A DNA stretch of 64,000 bases, from the NCBI GenBank assembly GCA_018268715.1, contig JAFDVZ010000014.1:62001-126000 (forward strand), given 5' to 3'. The DNA comes from Acidobacteriota bacterium. Lineage in GTDB: Bacteria; Acidobacteriota; Terriglobia; Bryobacterales; Bryobacteraceae. The stretch's first letter is position 1. Every line of letters begins with the position of its first letter. Positions 26,268-35,052 of the stretch are shown here, one piece after another. The notes under the pieces were generated by a model, which ran no database searches, had not been told where the DNA came from, and was given only the letters and a program-made list of their open reading frames with translations. Position numbers and translations under genes: made by a program.

Positions 26268-27995
26268 ATGGGTCGTCGAATCGCAGCTTTCCTCTTACTC
26301 GCGGCCGCGTGCGCCGCGCAACCCGCCGACCCGCGGCTGGCGTGGTACAGCCATGATAAGTTCGGCATGTTCATCCACTGGGGGCCGTACTCGTTGCTCG
26401 CCGGAGAGTACAAGGGCCAGCGCACACCCATCGGCGACGAAGCCGAGTGGATCATGCAGCGCTTTAACATCCCTGTGAAGGAATACCGCGAGATGGCGCG
26501 CGGGTTGAGACCCCTCAAGTTCGACGCGGCCGAGTATGTTCGCCTGGCCAAGGCCGCCGGTATGAAGTACATCGTCATCACCGCCAAACACCACGACGGG
26601 TTCGCAATGTACCGGTCGAAGGTGAGCTCCTATAACATCGCCGATTGGACCGGATGGGGGCGCGATCCCGTGGATGAGCTATCAAAGGAGTGCCGCAAGG
26701 CGGGCATTCGCTTCTGCGTCTACTATTCGCACCGCGAGGACTGGGACGATCCGGACGGATACGGCAACAACTGGGACTATGACCGCGCCGGCAAGAACTT
26801 CGCCCGTTACCTGGAAAATAAGTCCAAGCCCCAGTTGCGCGAGCTGTTGACGAATTACGGCCCGCTGGGACTGGTCTGGTTCGACCGCGGAATGGAAACC
26901 GACCAGCAGGCCTCCGAATTCGTCCAGATTGTCCGGACGTTGCAGCCCGCATGCCTGGTGAACGGACGTGTCGGCAATTATGGCCACGAACTGATGGGCG
27001 ATTACCAGAACATGGGCGACAACGGTATGCCCACCGGCGGCCTGGATGAATATTGGGAGACGCCCCAGACTTTGAACACCACCTGGGGCTATTCGAAGTT
27101 CGACCAGGAATGGAAGACGCCCGCGGGCGTGATTCACCGGTTGGTGGAGATCGTCAGCAAGGGAGGCAATTACCTGCTGAACATCGGGCCCATGGCGGAC
27201 GGCGTGATCCCGCCGCCCAGCGTGGCGGTTCTAAAGAAGGTGGGCGCCTGGATCGAAACCAACGGCGAGAGCATCTACGGAACGTCCGCGTGCCCGGCCG
27301 AATTCACCTGGGGGCGTTGCACGGTGAAAGGTGAGAAAGTGTACCTGCACGTGTTCAACTGGCCGGCCGATGGCATCCTTCGAGTCTCGGGGTTCAATAA
27401 TCGAACGCGTGCGGCGTACGCAGTCAACAACCCGTCGCGCAAGCTACAAGTGGGTCGCGACAACGACGTAATCACGATCGCTGCCCCGGTGACGGGCCGC
27501 GACGAGATCGACACCGTGGTGGCGCTCGAGATCGAAGGCAGGCTGAGCGTACGCCCGTCGCTGGTGACACAAGGCAGCGACGTGCCCATCGAACTCGACT
27601 ACATGCGCGCTCAGACCACCGGCAAGGCGGCCAAGCGGTTCAATCGCGACGGTAAGTTCCACATCTCGAAGTGGACGGGGCCGGCGGACTCCGCGGCCTG
27701 GAGGATCCGGGTGAGCCAAGCCGGCCCTTACAGAGTCCGCGTGCGGTACGCCGCGCGCCCAACGTGGGCGGGTTCAGAATACCGGGTCAAGGTAGGCGGC
27801 CAATTACTGACCGCCCGAGTCGCGGCCACCGGCGAATGGTACGCCTACAAGACCTTCGACGTCGGCTCGATCGACATCGCGAAGGCCGGTGAATACGAAG
27901 TCTCCATCCGGCCTGTGGCCGACTCCGATCATGACCTGATGTACTTTCAGTCGCTGATCCTGGAGCCGGCCGGCGTAAAGATGATGGTCGAATAA
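26268..27995 (+). CDS. Secreted alpha-L-fucosidase, GH29 family
   Basis: 575 residues with a signal peptide (IAAFLLLAAACAA). GH29 features are visible: FGMFIHWGPYS, AKHHDGFAMY, the GLVWFDRG strand that carries the nucleophile Asp (about D206), and GGNYLLNIGPMADG. The catalytic barrel spans ~25-350, followed by a beta-sandwich and an ~130-residue C-terminal domain (about 445-575) that looks like a carbohydrate-binding jelly roll. It hydrolyses terminal alpha-fucose from glycans in the periplasm or outside. It follows the amidohydrolase by one base and belongs to the same island as a GH95 enzyme; no fucose kinase, isomerase or permease is nearby. Confidence 0.92.
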   Translation: MGRRIAAFLLLAAACAAQPADPRLAWYSHDKFGMFIHWGPYSLLAGEYKGQRTPIGDEAEWIMQRFNIPVKEYREMARGLRPLKFDAAEYVRLAKAAGMKYIVITAKHHDGFAMYRSKVSSYNIADWTGWGRDPVDELSKECRKAGIRFCVYYSHREDWDDPDGYGNNWDYDRAGKNFARYLENKSKPQLRELLTNYGPLGLVWFDRGMETDQQASEFVQIVRTLQPACLVNGRVGNYGHELMGDYQNMGDNGMPTGGLDEYWETPQTLNTTWGYSKFDQEWKTPAGVIHRLVEIVSKGGNYLLNIGPMADGVIPPPSVAVLKKVGAWIETNGESIYGTSACPAEFTWGRCTVKGEKVYLHVFNWPADGILRVSGFNNRTRAAYAVNNPSRKLQVGRDNDVITIAAPVTGRDEIDTVVALEIEGRLSVRPSLVTQGSDVPIELDYMRAQTTGKAAKRFNRDGKFHISKWTGPADSAAWRIRVSQAGPYRVRVRYAARPTWAGSEYRVKVGGQLLTARVAATGEWYAYKTFDVGSIDIAKAGEYEVSIRPVADSDHDLMYFQSLILEPAGVKMMVE

Positions 27996-28001
27996 GTCCG
28001 G

Positions 28002-29084
28002 CTACAGCGCCCCGGCCGATATCATGCCGCGGCTCTGCAGCGCTGACACCAGCAGGTCCGGCGTCTCGCCGCTCTGGAACGCGAAGGCGACATAGTCGAC
28101 GGTGACGCTCGACTTGGCCGGTAGCCAGCGATAGGTCGGCACGCCGAACAGCGACCCGCGATCCACCATGCCGCGGCGACCTTCGGCGAAGGGCGAGGCT
28201 CCGAACTCGACGCCGCGTGTGATCGTCTGTCCGTTCCACGGCGGAATGGTGCGTGCGCAGTTCTCCTCCCACAAGGAAATCCATGGGAAGTCGGTGCGCT
28301 TCCAGGCGTAGCCGAACGCCAGCCGGCTCGACGGTTCCCAGGCGATGAAGAAGGCCTGGTCCCGATCGGCGTCCACGGCGTGGCCCGTCACGCCCGTCGA
28401 CCGCTCAAAGGCCGGGAACGTATCGATGTCGGTGACGCCGCCGTCGATGTTGGGCGCGTGCGGCCATTCAAATTCGGCATCGGGCACGTAGTGCTGATCG
28501 GGGCCGAGCGACGTTGGGTAGACCTTGGACCGACGGGCCGGAATCACAAGCTTAGTGACGCCTGGCCGGATGAAGGGCGGGCCCAGCGTGACATGTTGAG
28601 TCCAGGCGATGGGCCGGTCCAGGGCGGTCAGGTTCGTCGCCGTTTCGTGAATCTGAACGAAGCCTCCGGAGGCCAGTTCGATCCGGCGTTCGAAGTCGAG
28701 TTGCGCAAGCGGCAGGTGCGCGCGCATGACCAGTTTCGACTCCTCGCCCTCGATGGAATAGGACGCCAGCGACCCCTCGCCGTGGACGCACACGCCGGCT
28801 GCGAACTCCTCCGCCGAGGGCGGCCCGAAGATATCCAGGCACAGGTTGTGGCCCATGATTCCGGCAAGCAGTTTGCTCTCGGAGTCAGATCCGTACCCCG
28901 GGTGCTTTTCGCGCGAGTAGGATGACGGCTCAATGGAAGGCCACGGCGGGGTCCACAGCGGGTTCACTCCGGACGCTTTGTCCAGGATCTCGGCGATGTG
29001 TCCGCCTTCCACAGTCACGGTGACGCGAAGGCGGTCGTTCTCGATCGATACGGCGCGCCGGTTGCGGTAAGTGGTTTCGGGCAT
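28002..29084 (-). CDS. Galactose-mutarotase-like (aldose 1-epimerase superfamily) protein
   Basis: 360 residues from the ATG at 29084; an in-frame ATG at 29111 lies at a possible -10 (TATGCT on the minus strand), so the shorter form is preferred. The all-beta protein has a mutarotase-like supersandwich: NDRLRVTVTVEGGHIAEILDKAS at the start (read in parts), ENLT-like ETATNLTALDRPIAWTQHVTLG, and WEPSSRLAFGYAWKRTDFPW. No signal peptide. Catalytic His/Glu residues could not be assigned with certainty, so it may be a sugar-binding or epimerase relative rather than a true aldose 1-epimerase. Convergent with GH29 with a six-base gap. Confidence 0.65.
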   Translation of the reverse strand: MPETTYRNRRAVSIENDRLRVTVTVEGGHIAEILDKASGVNPLWTPPWPSIEPSSYSREKHPGYGSDSESKLLAGIMGHNLCLDIFGPPSAEEFAAGVCVHGEGSLASYSIEGEESKLVMRAHLPLAQLDFERRIELASGGFVQIHETATNLTALDRPIAWTQHVTLGPPFIRPGVTKLVIPARRSKVYPTSLGPDQHYVPDAEFEWPHAPNIDGGVTDIDTFPAFERSTGVTGHAVDADRDQAFFIAWEPSSRLAFGYAWKRTDFPWISLWEENCARTIPPWNGQTITRGVEFGASPFAEGRRGMVDRGSLFGVPTYRWLPAKSSVTVDYVAFAFQSGETPDLLVSALQSRGMISAGAL

Positions 29085-29160
29085 GTCGAAGGTTCCGAAA
29101 ACAGCATACACGGTTGGCGGGTGTGCCGGCGAAAATGTGCGGCGCGCGGCTGGAATCCGC

Positions 29161-29166
29161 TATCAT
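29161..29166 (+). promoter_or_regulatory. Candidate -10 box for the propeller-like protein gene
   Basis: TATCAT ends nine bases before the ATG at 29175. No Shine-Dalgarno precedes the ATG, consistent with a leaderless start. The -35 region is not recognisable. Confidence 0.4.
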
Positions 29167-29174
29167 CCCCTACG

Positions 29175-31376
29175 ATGCGTTCGACTCTTCTCATACTGTT
29201 GATGCTCGCCAGCGTCCATGCCGGAGGGTTCCGCCAGCAGGTAGCCACCCAGTTCAAGCAGGTTCAGGCCGAGGCCGTCGTCATGGGATCCGCGGGGGCG
29301 GCCTACGCTGCTACGTCAAAAGGGCTCTATGTTTTTTCGGGAGGCGGGGAATGGACTCCCGCTCCGGGCGATCCGGGTCTTGCCGTCACCGCGATGACGC
29401 CCGATGGAGACGGCGTCGCCTACATCGCCGGAGGGCAGTTGCGGCGGGGCCGGCGTTCTCCCGCGCCCGCTCCGGAAGGGGCCATCGCCGTGGCGATCCT
29501 GGCCGGGGAACCTGTATTCGCCACCGCCGCTAGCGTCGTCGAACGCGGCAAGCCGGACGCCTCCTTCGCTCGAGTAGCCGGCGCGTCGCCGGGGATCCGC
29601 CAGATTGCGGCGTCCGGCGGCGCGCTGGCGGTGGCCGCGAACGCCGGGCTGTTCGAACGCGACATCAAGGGCGAGTGGCGGCGCATCCTGCCTCGACAGG
29701 GTTCGCGGAGTTGGGCCGTGGAGGATTGCCGCGCTGTCGCGTACGGCTCCGACGGCCGCCTGGCGTTTGCCAGCGCTGAAGGCTTTGGCGTTCGCGGCGG
29801 CGAATGGCGGCTGTACGATGTGCGGGATGGACTGCCGTACGACGATCTCACCTCGATCGCCGCGGCGCCGGACGGATCGATATGGCTTGGAACACGGTTC
29901 GGAGCGGTCCACTTCGTTGGCGGCGTCTGGGAGTACCGCCAGGGACTGCGCTGGCTGCCCAATGACGCTGTTCGCAGCGTTGCCACGGCGGGCGACAGGA
30001 CGTGGTTCGCCACCGCCTTGGGAGTGGGCATGATCGAAGCGAAGCCGATGACGCTCGCCGAGAAGGCGCGATTTTTCGAAGACGAAATCGATCGCCGCCA
30101 TCGCCGGACCGAGTACGGCTACGTGCTGGGCGTGAACGTCGCCAAGCCGGGCGACAAGTCCGAGTACCGGCAGGAAGCCAGCGACAACGACGGGCTGTGG
30201 ACGTCCATGTACGGGGCAGGGGAGTGCTTTGCCTGCAACAAGGGCTCCGATGTCAAAGCCTGTGAACGAGCGACCGCGGCTTTTGAAGCGCTGCGTTTTC
30301 TCGGGGTGGTGACGCAGGGCGGCGAGCACCCCGCCCCACGCGGATTCGTCGCACGCGCCATTATGCCGGTCAGCGGACCGAATCCGAACCAGCATGACAA
30401 CCCCGCGCGCGACCGCCGCACTCGCGCCTCGCGTGATCCCTTGTGGAAGGTGATCGATCCGCGCTGGCCGGTGAGCGCCGACGGCAAGTGGTATTGGAAG
30501 ACCGACACCAGTTCCGATGAGTTGGACGGCCACTACTTCTTCTACGGCCTATACTTCGACCTTGCCGCCCGCACAGAAGAGCAAAAACGGCGTGTCCGCG
30601 AGCACGTGGCGGCGCTTACAGACCACCTGATCGATCACGGCTTCCGCCTGGTGGATCACGACGGCAAGGTCACGCGCTGGGGCACGTTCGACCCGGCCAG
30701 CCTGAATCACGACCCGGAGTGGTGGGAGGAGCGTAGCCTCAACTCGATCAGCATCCTGTCCTATCTGAAGGTCGCCGAGCACATCACCGGAGAGCCGCGC
30801 TTCGCGGAGGCGGCCCGCAAACTCATCGCCGAGCACAGCTACGCCATGAACACGCTGATTGCGAAGACCCCTTTCGGCCCCGGATCGGGCAACCAGTCCG
30901 ATGACGAGATGGCGTTCATGTGCCTGTACAACCTCACGAAGTATGAGACGGATCCCAAACTGCTCGCAATGTATCAGCAGTCCCTGCGACAGCGTTGGGA
31001 TGTCGAACTGCCGGAACTATGTCCGCTGTTCAACTATGTCGGAGCCAACGGGCTGAAGCAGTCGGCCGGGGATTGGCTCGGCGAGTCGCTCGACACGCTG
31101 GAACGCTTTCCGCTCGACCGTTTCAATTGGGCGCTGAAGAACAGCCATCGTAAGGATCTGGTGGTGCTGCCCGGCTTCGCCTCCGACTCGGGCGACCGCG
31201 TGCGTGGGCACAGACGCAACGGCCAGGTTTTGCCGATCGACGAACGCTACGTCAACCAGTGGAACCACGATCCGTGGCGGTTGGATGTGGGCGGCGATGG
31301 TCGCCACCTGGCGGACGGAGCAGCCTTCCTTCTGCCTTATTACATGGGCAGGTACGAGGGATTCATCAAGGACTGA
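29175..31376 (+). CDS. Large secreted protein: N-terminal beta-propeller-like part plus unrecognised alpha/alpha-type domain
   Basis: 733 residues from the ATG at 29175, which starts a clean signal peptide (STLLILLMLASVHAGG); a longer open frame upstream overlaps the divergent mutarotase gene. Residues ~30-300 contain short repeats of the two-component-regulator-propeller type (TSKGLYVFSGGGEW, LPYDDLTSIAAAPDGSIWLGT). Residues ~320-733 are a helical, aromatic-rich domain with DGLWTSMYGAGECFAC, WYWKTDTSSDELDGHYFFYGLYF and GSGNQSDDEMAFM, suggestive of an (alpha/alpha) toroid as in glycan-degrading enzymes. No family name could be attached to the C-terminal domain. Its place between GH29 and GH95 genes suggests glycan processing; that is inference. 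Confidence 0.7.
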   Translation: MRSTLLILLMLASVHAGGFRQQVATQFKQVQAEAVVMGSAGAAYAATSKGLYVFSGGGEWTPAPGDPGLAVTAMTPDGDGVAYIAGGQLRRGRRSPAPAPEGAIAVAILAGEPVFATAASVVERGKPDASFARVAGASPGIRQIAASGGALAVAANAGLFERDIKGEWRRILPRQGSRSWAVEDCRAVAYGSDGRLAFASAEGFGVRGGEWRLYDVRDGLPYDDLTSIAAAPDGSIWLGTRFGAVHFVGGVWEYRQGLRWLPNDAVRSVATAGDRTWFATALGVGMIEAKPMTLAEKARFFEDEIDRRHRRTEYGYVLGVNVAKPGDKSEYRQEASDNDGLWTSMYGAGECFACNKGSDVKACERATAAFEALRFLGVVTQGGEHPAPRGFVARAIMPVSGPNPNQHDNPARDRRTRASRDPLWKVIDPRWPVSADGKWYWKTDTSSDELDGHYFFYGLYFDLAARTEEQKRRVREHVAALTDHLIDHGFRLVDHDGKVTRWGTFDPASLNHDPEWWEERSLNSISILSYLKVAEHITGEPRFAEAARKLIAEHSYAMNTLIAKTPFGPGSGNQSDDEMAFMCLYNLTKYETDPKLLAMYQQSLRQRWDVELPELCPLFNYVGANGLKQSAGDWLGESLDTLERFPLDRFNWALKNSHRKDLVVLPGFASDSGDRVRGHRRNGQVLPIDERYVNQWNHDPWRLDVGGDGRHLADGAAFLLPYYMGRYEGFIKD

Positions 31377-31421
31377 AAGGCGTACCGCCGGCGGGAAAGC
31401 GGAGCGGCGGGCTCTGATAAC

Positions 31422-33797
31422 ATGCGAAAAATGACTCGCTTCGGGAAACCTGCCTTGTATGCCCTGCTCGCTCTCGCCGCGTCCGCCGCGGACCTGGCCG
31501 CTCCGCCGGACCTCGTCCTGTGGTACCGCGAGCCCGCCAGCCGCTGGGTGGAGGCGTTGCCGGTTGGCAACGGCCGGCTTGGCGCGATGGTGTTTGGCGG
31601 AGTTTCCAAAGAGCGCATCCAGTTTAACGAGCATACCCTCTGGAACGGCGAGCCCCACGAATATCAGCATCCCGGGGCCTGGCAGCACCTGCCTACCTTG
31701 CGCGATCTGCTGTTCCACGGCAAACAGGTTGAGGCGCAGAAGATCGCGTCGGCCGAATTCATGAGCATTCCGCTCACGCAAAAGGAGTATCAGGCCTTCG
31801 GCGACCTGTTCATCGAGCAGGACGGCGTGAGCGATGACTCCGTGTCGCGCTACCGCCGCGAACTGAACCTGGACTCGGCGGTGGCGGTCACATCGTTTGA
31901 GTCGGGGGGCGTCGTCTACCGTCGCGAAGTCTTCGCGAGCTATCCGGCGCAGGTCGTCGTCGTCCGTCTGACGGCGTCCAAGCCAGGCGCGCTCAATTTC
32001 TCCGTTCGCTTGCAGAGCGCTCACGAGGGAGCCGTCACGAAGGCCCTTCCCGGCGGCGTGCTGTCGATGACGGGCCAGGTGGAGAAATCCGCTATCCGAT
32101 ATGAAGCCCGCCTGACGGTGGCCTCCGCGCGAGGAAAGCGCGAGGAGCAGGGCGATCGTGTCGTCGTCTCCCAGGCCGATTCCGCCACGCTGACTCTCGC
32201 CGGCGCCACGAACTTCGTCAACTACCGCGACGTATCGGGCGATCCCGCCCAGCGCAACGATCGGACATTCGCCGGAGTTCGCGGCAGGCCCTACGCTGCG
32301 CTGCTCGCCGCGCATCAGGCCGACCACCGCGCGCTGTTCCGCCGCGTGACGTTGAACCTGGGTGGCGCTTCCACGGCCAACCTGCCCACCGACGAGCGGA
32401 TCCGTCAATTTGCCACCAGCCGCGATCCGCAACTGGTGGCGCTGCTGTTCCAATACGGCCGTTATCTGCTCATCGGATCGAGCCGGCAGGGCGGACAGCC
32501 GGCAAACCTGCAAGGCGTCTGGAACGATTCGAACCGGCCCCCATGGGGCAGTAAATACACGGTGAATATCAACACCGAGATGAACTACTGGCCCGCCGAG
32601 CCGTCCAACCTCGCTGAATGCGAGGCTCCGTTGTTTGCGGCCCTGAAAGAGGTGGCGGAATCCGGCGCCAAGACTGCCCGCGAGCAATACGCGGCGCGCG
32701 GCTGGGTGTTGCACCACAACTTCGATTTGTGGCGTGGGACGGCTCCGATCAACGGCTCCGACCACGGTATCTGGGTCACCGGCGGCGCCTGGCTGTCGCA
32801 CCAGTTGTGGGATCACTACCTCTATTCCGGCGACGAGAAGTTCCTGCGTGAGACCGCCTATCCGCTGATGAAAGGCTCGGCGGAGTTCTTCGCGGACTAC
32901 CTGGTGAAGTCGCCCTCCAAGGGTTGGCTGATTTCCGGGCCCAGCAATTCGCCCGAGCAGGGCGGGTTGGTGATGGGGCCGACCATGGACCACCAGATCG
33001 TGCGCAGCCTCTTTGGCGCGGTCATCGCCGCTTCCCGTATCCTCAACGTGGACCCGGCGTTCCGCACCGTGCTCACCGATCTGCGCGCCAAAATCGCTCC
33101 CAACCAGATTGGACGCCTGGGGCAATTGCAGGAATGGCAGGAGGACACCGACGATCCGAAGAATCAGCACCGGCACGTGTCGCACTTGTGGGGCGTTTTC
33201 CCCGGCGGCGACATCACGGCCTACGGCTCGCCGGACCTGTTCGCGGCGGCGCAGAAGTCGCTCGAGTTCCGCGGCGACGCCGCCACGGGGTGGTCCATGG
33301 GGTGGAAAGTGAACCTGTGGGCGCGCCTGCTCGACGGCAACCACTCGTTCCGGATTCTGACCAACCTCATCCAACCCGTCGGCGCCGCGAGAGGGCAGGG
33401 GGGACTGTATCCCAATCTGTTCGACGCCCACCCGCCCTTTCAGATCGACGGCAACTTCGGCGTCACCTCGGGCATTGTGGAGATGCTGCTGCAGAGCCAC
33501 GACGCCTACGCGAAACCGCTCGACCTGACTGACGTTCAAGCGGGACGAGCCGCGTTGATTCACCTGCTGCCCGCGCTGCCCGATGCTTTCGCCGATGGTT
33601 CGGTGACCGGGCTCCGCGCCCGGGGCGGGGCCACGGTCGACATCGTCTGGAAGGACCGGAAGCTCGTTCGCGCCGTGATCCGCGCCCGTCTGTCGAAACC
33701 GATGAAAGTCCGTTACGCGGGCAAGGAGGTTTCGGTGCGGGCGCAGGCCGGAGGAGCCTACGTTTTCGGGCCGGACCTGGAGCGCTTGGCGCGCTGA
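31422..33797 (+). CDS. Secreted alpha-L-fucosidase, GH95 family
   Basis: 791 residues with a signal peptide ([15 protein letters not shown]). Starts at 31422 or 31431 are equally plausible; GATAAC lies directly upstream. GH95 features: [19 protein letters not shown] near the N terminus, FNEHTLWNG, the catalytic Asn pair in [13 protein letters not shown] (about N382 and N384), [14 protein letters not shown], and the general-acid/base region FQIDGNFG (about D676). Members are inverting 1,2-alpha-L-fucosidases, some active on alpha-galactosides. It complements the GH29 enzyme 3.4 kb upstream. Its last 40 bases overlap the convergent DUF1801 gene. Confidence 0.92.
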   Translation: MRKMTRFGKPALYALLALAASAADLAAPPDLVLWYREPASRWVEALPVGNGRLGAMVFGGVSKERIQFNEHTLWNGEPHEYQHPGAWQHLPTLRDLLFHGKQVEAQKIASAEFMSIPLTQKEYQAFGDLFIEQDGVSDDSVSRYRRELNLDSAVAVTSFESGGVVYRREVFASYPAQVVVVRLTASKPGALNFSVRLQSAHEGAVTKALPGGVLSMTGQVEKSAIRYEARLTVASARGKREEQGDRVVVSQADSATLTLAGATNFVNYRDVSGDPAQRNDRTFAGVRGRPYAALLAAHQADHRALFRRVTLNLGGASTANLPTDERIRQFATSRDPQLVALLFQYGRYLLIGSSRQGGQPANLQGVWNDSNRPPWGSKYTVNINTEMNYWPAEPSNLAECEAPLFAALKEVAESGAKTAREQYAARGWVLHHNFDLWRGTAPINGSDHGIWVTGGAWLSHQLWDHYLYSGDEKFLRETAYPLMKGSAEFFADYLVKSPSKGWLISGPSNSPEQGGLVMGPTMDHQIVRSLFGAVIAASRILNVDPAFRTVLTDLRAKIAPNQIGRLGQLQEWQEDTDDPKNQHRHVSHLWGVFPGGDITAYGSPDLFAAAQKSLEFRGDAATGWSMGWKVNLWARLLDGNHSFRILTNLIQPVGAARGQGGLYPNLFDAHPPFQIDGNFGVTSGIVEMLLQSHDAYAKPLDLTDVQAGRAALIHLLPALPDAFADGSVTGLRARGGATVDIVWKDRKLVRAVIRARLSKPMKVRYAGKEVSVRAQAGGAYVFGPDLERLAR

Positions 33798-34165
33798 GCG
33801 GGTTCAACCACGCCCGATTCTTCGATCCGAAGTTTCGCGATGCGCTCAATCAGGGTCGGTGGAGCGGGCGCGGCAAGCGGGAACCGGATTGTGCCCTTAT
33901 CGATCTCATAGGGCGCGAGTTCGTTCTTGAGTTCGGTCAGGACGCGGTCGCCGGCGGGGTAGATTGAGTAGTGCCTCTTCCACCCGGCGAAGTAGATGAC
34001 GACGCGTCCGTTCAGCCGGTAGGCGGGCATCTTGTAGGAGATGACCTCCTCGGCGTCCGGCAGCGCCTTGCGGATGGAGGCGCGTACATGCTCGAGCACC
34101 AGGCGCGCGGCTTCCGGCTGCGCGGCCAGATAGTCGTCGACGGTTTCAATGGGCGGACTCGGCAT
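33758..34165 (-). CDS. DUF1801 (YdhG-like) protein
   Basis: A 135-residue cytoplasmic protein of the DUF1801 family: [42 protein letters not shown] (read in parts), [12 protein letters not shown] and KGTIRFPL. The fold is related to the frataxin-like YdhG/YjhX group; function is unknown. The C-terminal ~20 residues are basic (RAKRSRSG) and come from the 40-base tail overlap with the convergent GH95 gene, so the end may be a recent extension. Confidence 0.8.
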   Translation of the reverse strand: MPSPPIETVDDYLAAQPEAARLVLEHVRASIRKALPDAEEVISYKMPAYRLNGRVVIYFAGWKRHYSIYPAGDRVLTELKNELAPYEIDKGTIRFPLAAPAPPTLIERIAKLRIEESGVVEPAQRAKRSRSGPKT

Positions 34166-34267
34166 GGGATACCCCCATTATGGGGCTTGCCCGCGGCGCC
34201 TGTGGTAGGATAGCGGCGTAAGTCCCGTTTGGTTCGTCCGGACGCTGCAAGTCCTTCCGTTTCGCGA

Positions 34268-34894
34268 ATGATCCAGTCCAAGCTAGAGCGAGGTCTCGCC
34301 GGTCTGCAAGCCGGGATGCTGGGGGGCATCGTACTGCTTGTGGTGATGGCGTCGGTTTCGGTGCTGGACCGGCGGCACTGGTGGTCGTACCCCAATGTGC
34401 TGGCGGCGGCGTTCTACGGACATCGCTCCATTGGAGCGGGGTTCGGCTGGCACACTGTGTCCGGCATGGCCCTTCAATTGTTGATTGCCGGTGCGGCGGG
34501 CGTGGTGTTCGGGCTATTGTTGGGTGGGTTCGCGCTGGGCCGCCGGGGGCTCGCGTTCGGATTGATGTGGGGCGTGGTGCTGTATTTCGTGTCCGGCCAG
34601 TTCTTTCGTGTTTTCAAGCCGGTGGTATTCGTTTACCTGCCGGGAACGGAAGCCCTGGTGGCGCATCTGGTCTACGGGGTCTGCCTGCCGATGGCGGCTC
34701 ACGACTCGATATCCGGCGCCCAGCAGGAATTTGGACAGGAACTTGCACCCCTACCGACGGGAAATCCGCCTGTGGCCGTGCCGGGTCCCGGCGTCGCGGT
34801 TGAGGAGAGTACCGGAATTGCGCCTGGAACGACTCCGGCGGACGATGTAGCGATCGCGCCCGAACAGGAATCCGTGGATGGGGCGAAGGGATGA
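34268..34894 (+). CDS. Multi-pass membrane protein of unknown function
   Basis: 208 residues from the ATG at 34268 (a TTG at 34229 is in frame but less likely). Four hydrophobic segments are visible: GGIVLLVVMASVSVL, ALQLLIAGAAGVVFGLLLGGFAL, GLAFGLMWGVVLYFVSGQFF and the ALVAHLVYGVCLPM region. A disordered acidic/Pro-rich tail of ~55 residues follows. No family recognised. It is the gene before bamA but is separated from it by a hairpin and ~160 bases, so it is probably a separate unit. Confidence 0.65.
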   Translation: MIQSKLERGLAGLQAGMLGGIVLLVVMASVSVLDRRHWWSYPNVLAAAFYGHRSIGAGFGWHTVSGMALQLLIAGAAGVVFGLLLGGFALGRRGLAFGLMWGVVLYFVSGQFFRVFKPVVFVYLPGTEALVAHLVYGVCLPMAAHDSISGAQQEFGQELAPLPTGNPPVAVPGPGVAVEESTGIAPGTTPADDVAIAPEQESVDGAKG

Positions 34895-34899
34895 AGGCG

Positions 34900-34948
34900 A
34901 GCGAATGGTGGGACCGAGTCCTTACGTAGCGTCCGGATTCGCTAGAAT
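34900..34948 (+). terminator. Nested hairpin after the membrane protein, overlapping a possible bamA -10
   Basis: AGCGAAT (34900-34906) pairs with ATTCGCT (34937-34943), enclosing GGACCGAGTCC (34911-34921), a 4-bp stem with a CGA loop. It begins six bases after the upstream stop and lacks a T run. TAGAAT (34943-34948) at its end may be a -10 box for bamA. Either role is tentative. Confidence 0.35.
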
Positions 34949-35052
34949 ATTAGCTTCAAGCACTGCGTCGGGTCTCATCTTGGAACCGTGCATCTCGGCT
35001 ATACGTCGTCAGGATTGTTCAAGGCGCAGAGTAGAAAGGAACCAGCTCTAGA

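Noticed and set aside
31017-33563. An 848-residue open frame on the minus strand across the GH95 gene
   Set aside because: GC-rich antisense shadow of an enzyme with intact catalytic motifs; no signal, helix pattern or domain of its own.
34229-34267. TTG start adding 13 residues to the membrane protein at 34268
   Set aside because: The added residues are not hydrophobic or conserved-looking, and the ATG at 34268 leads directly to the helical part.
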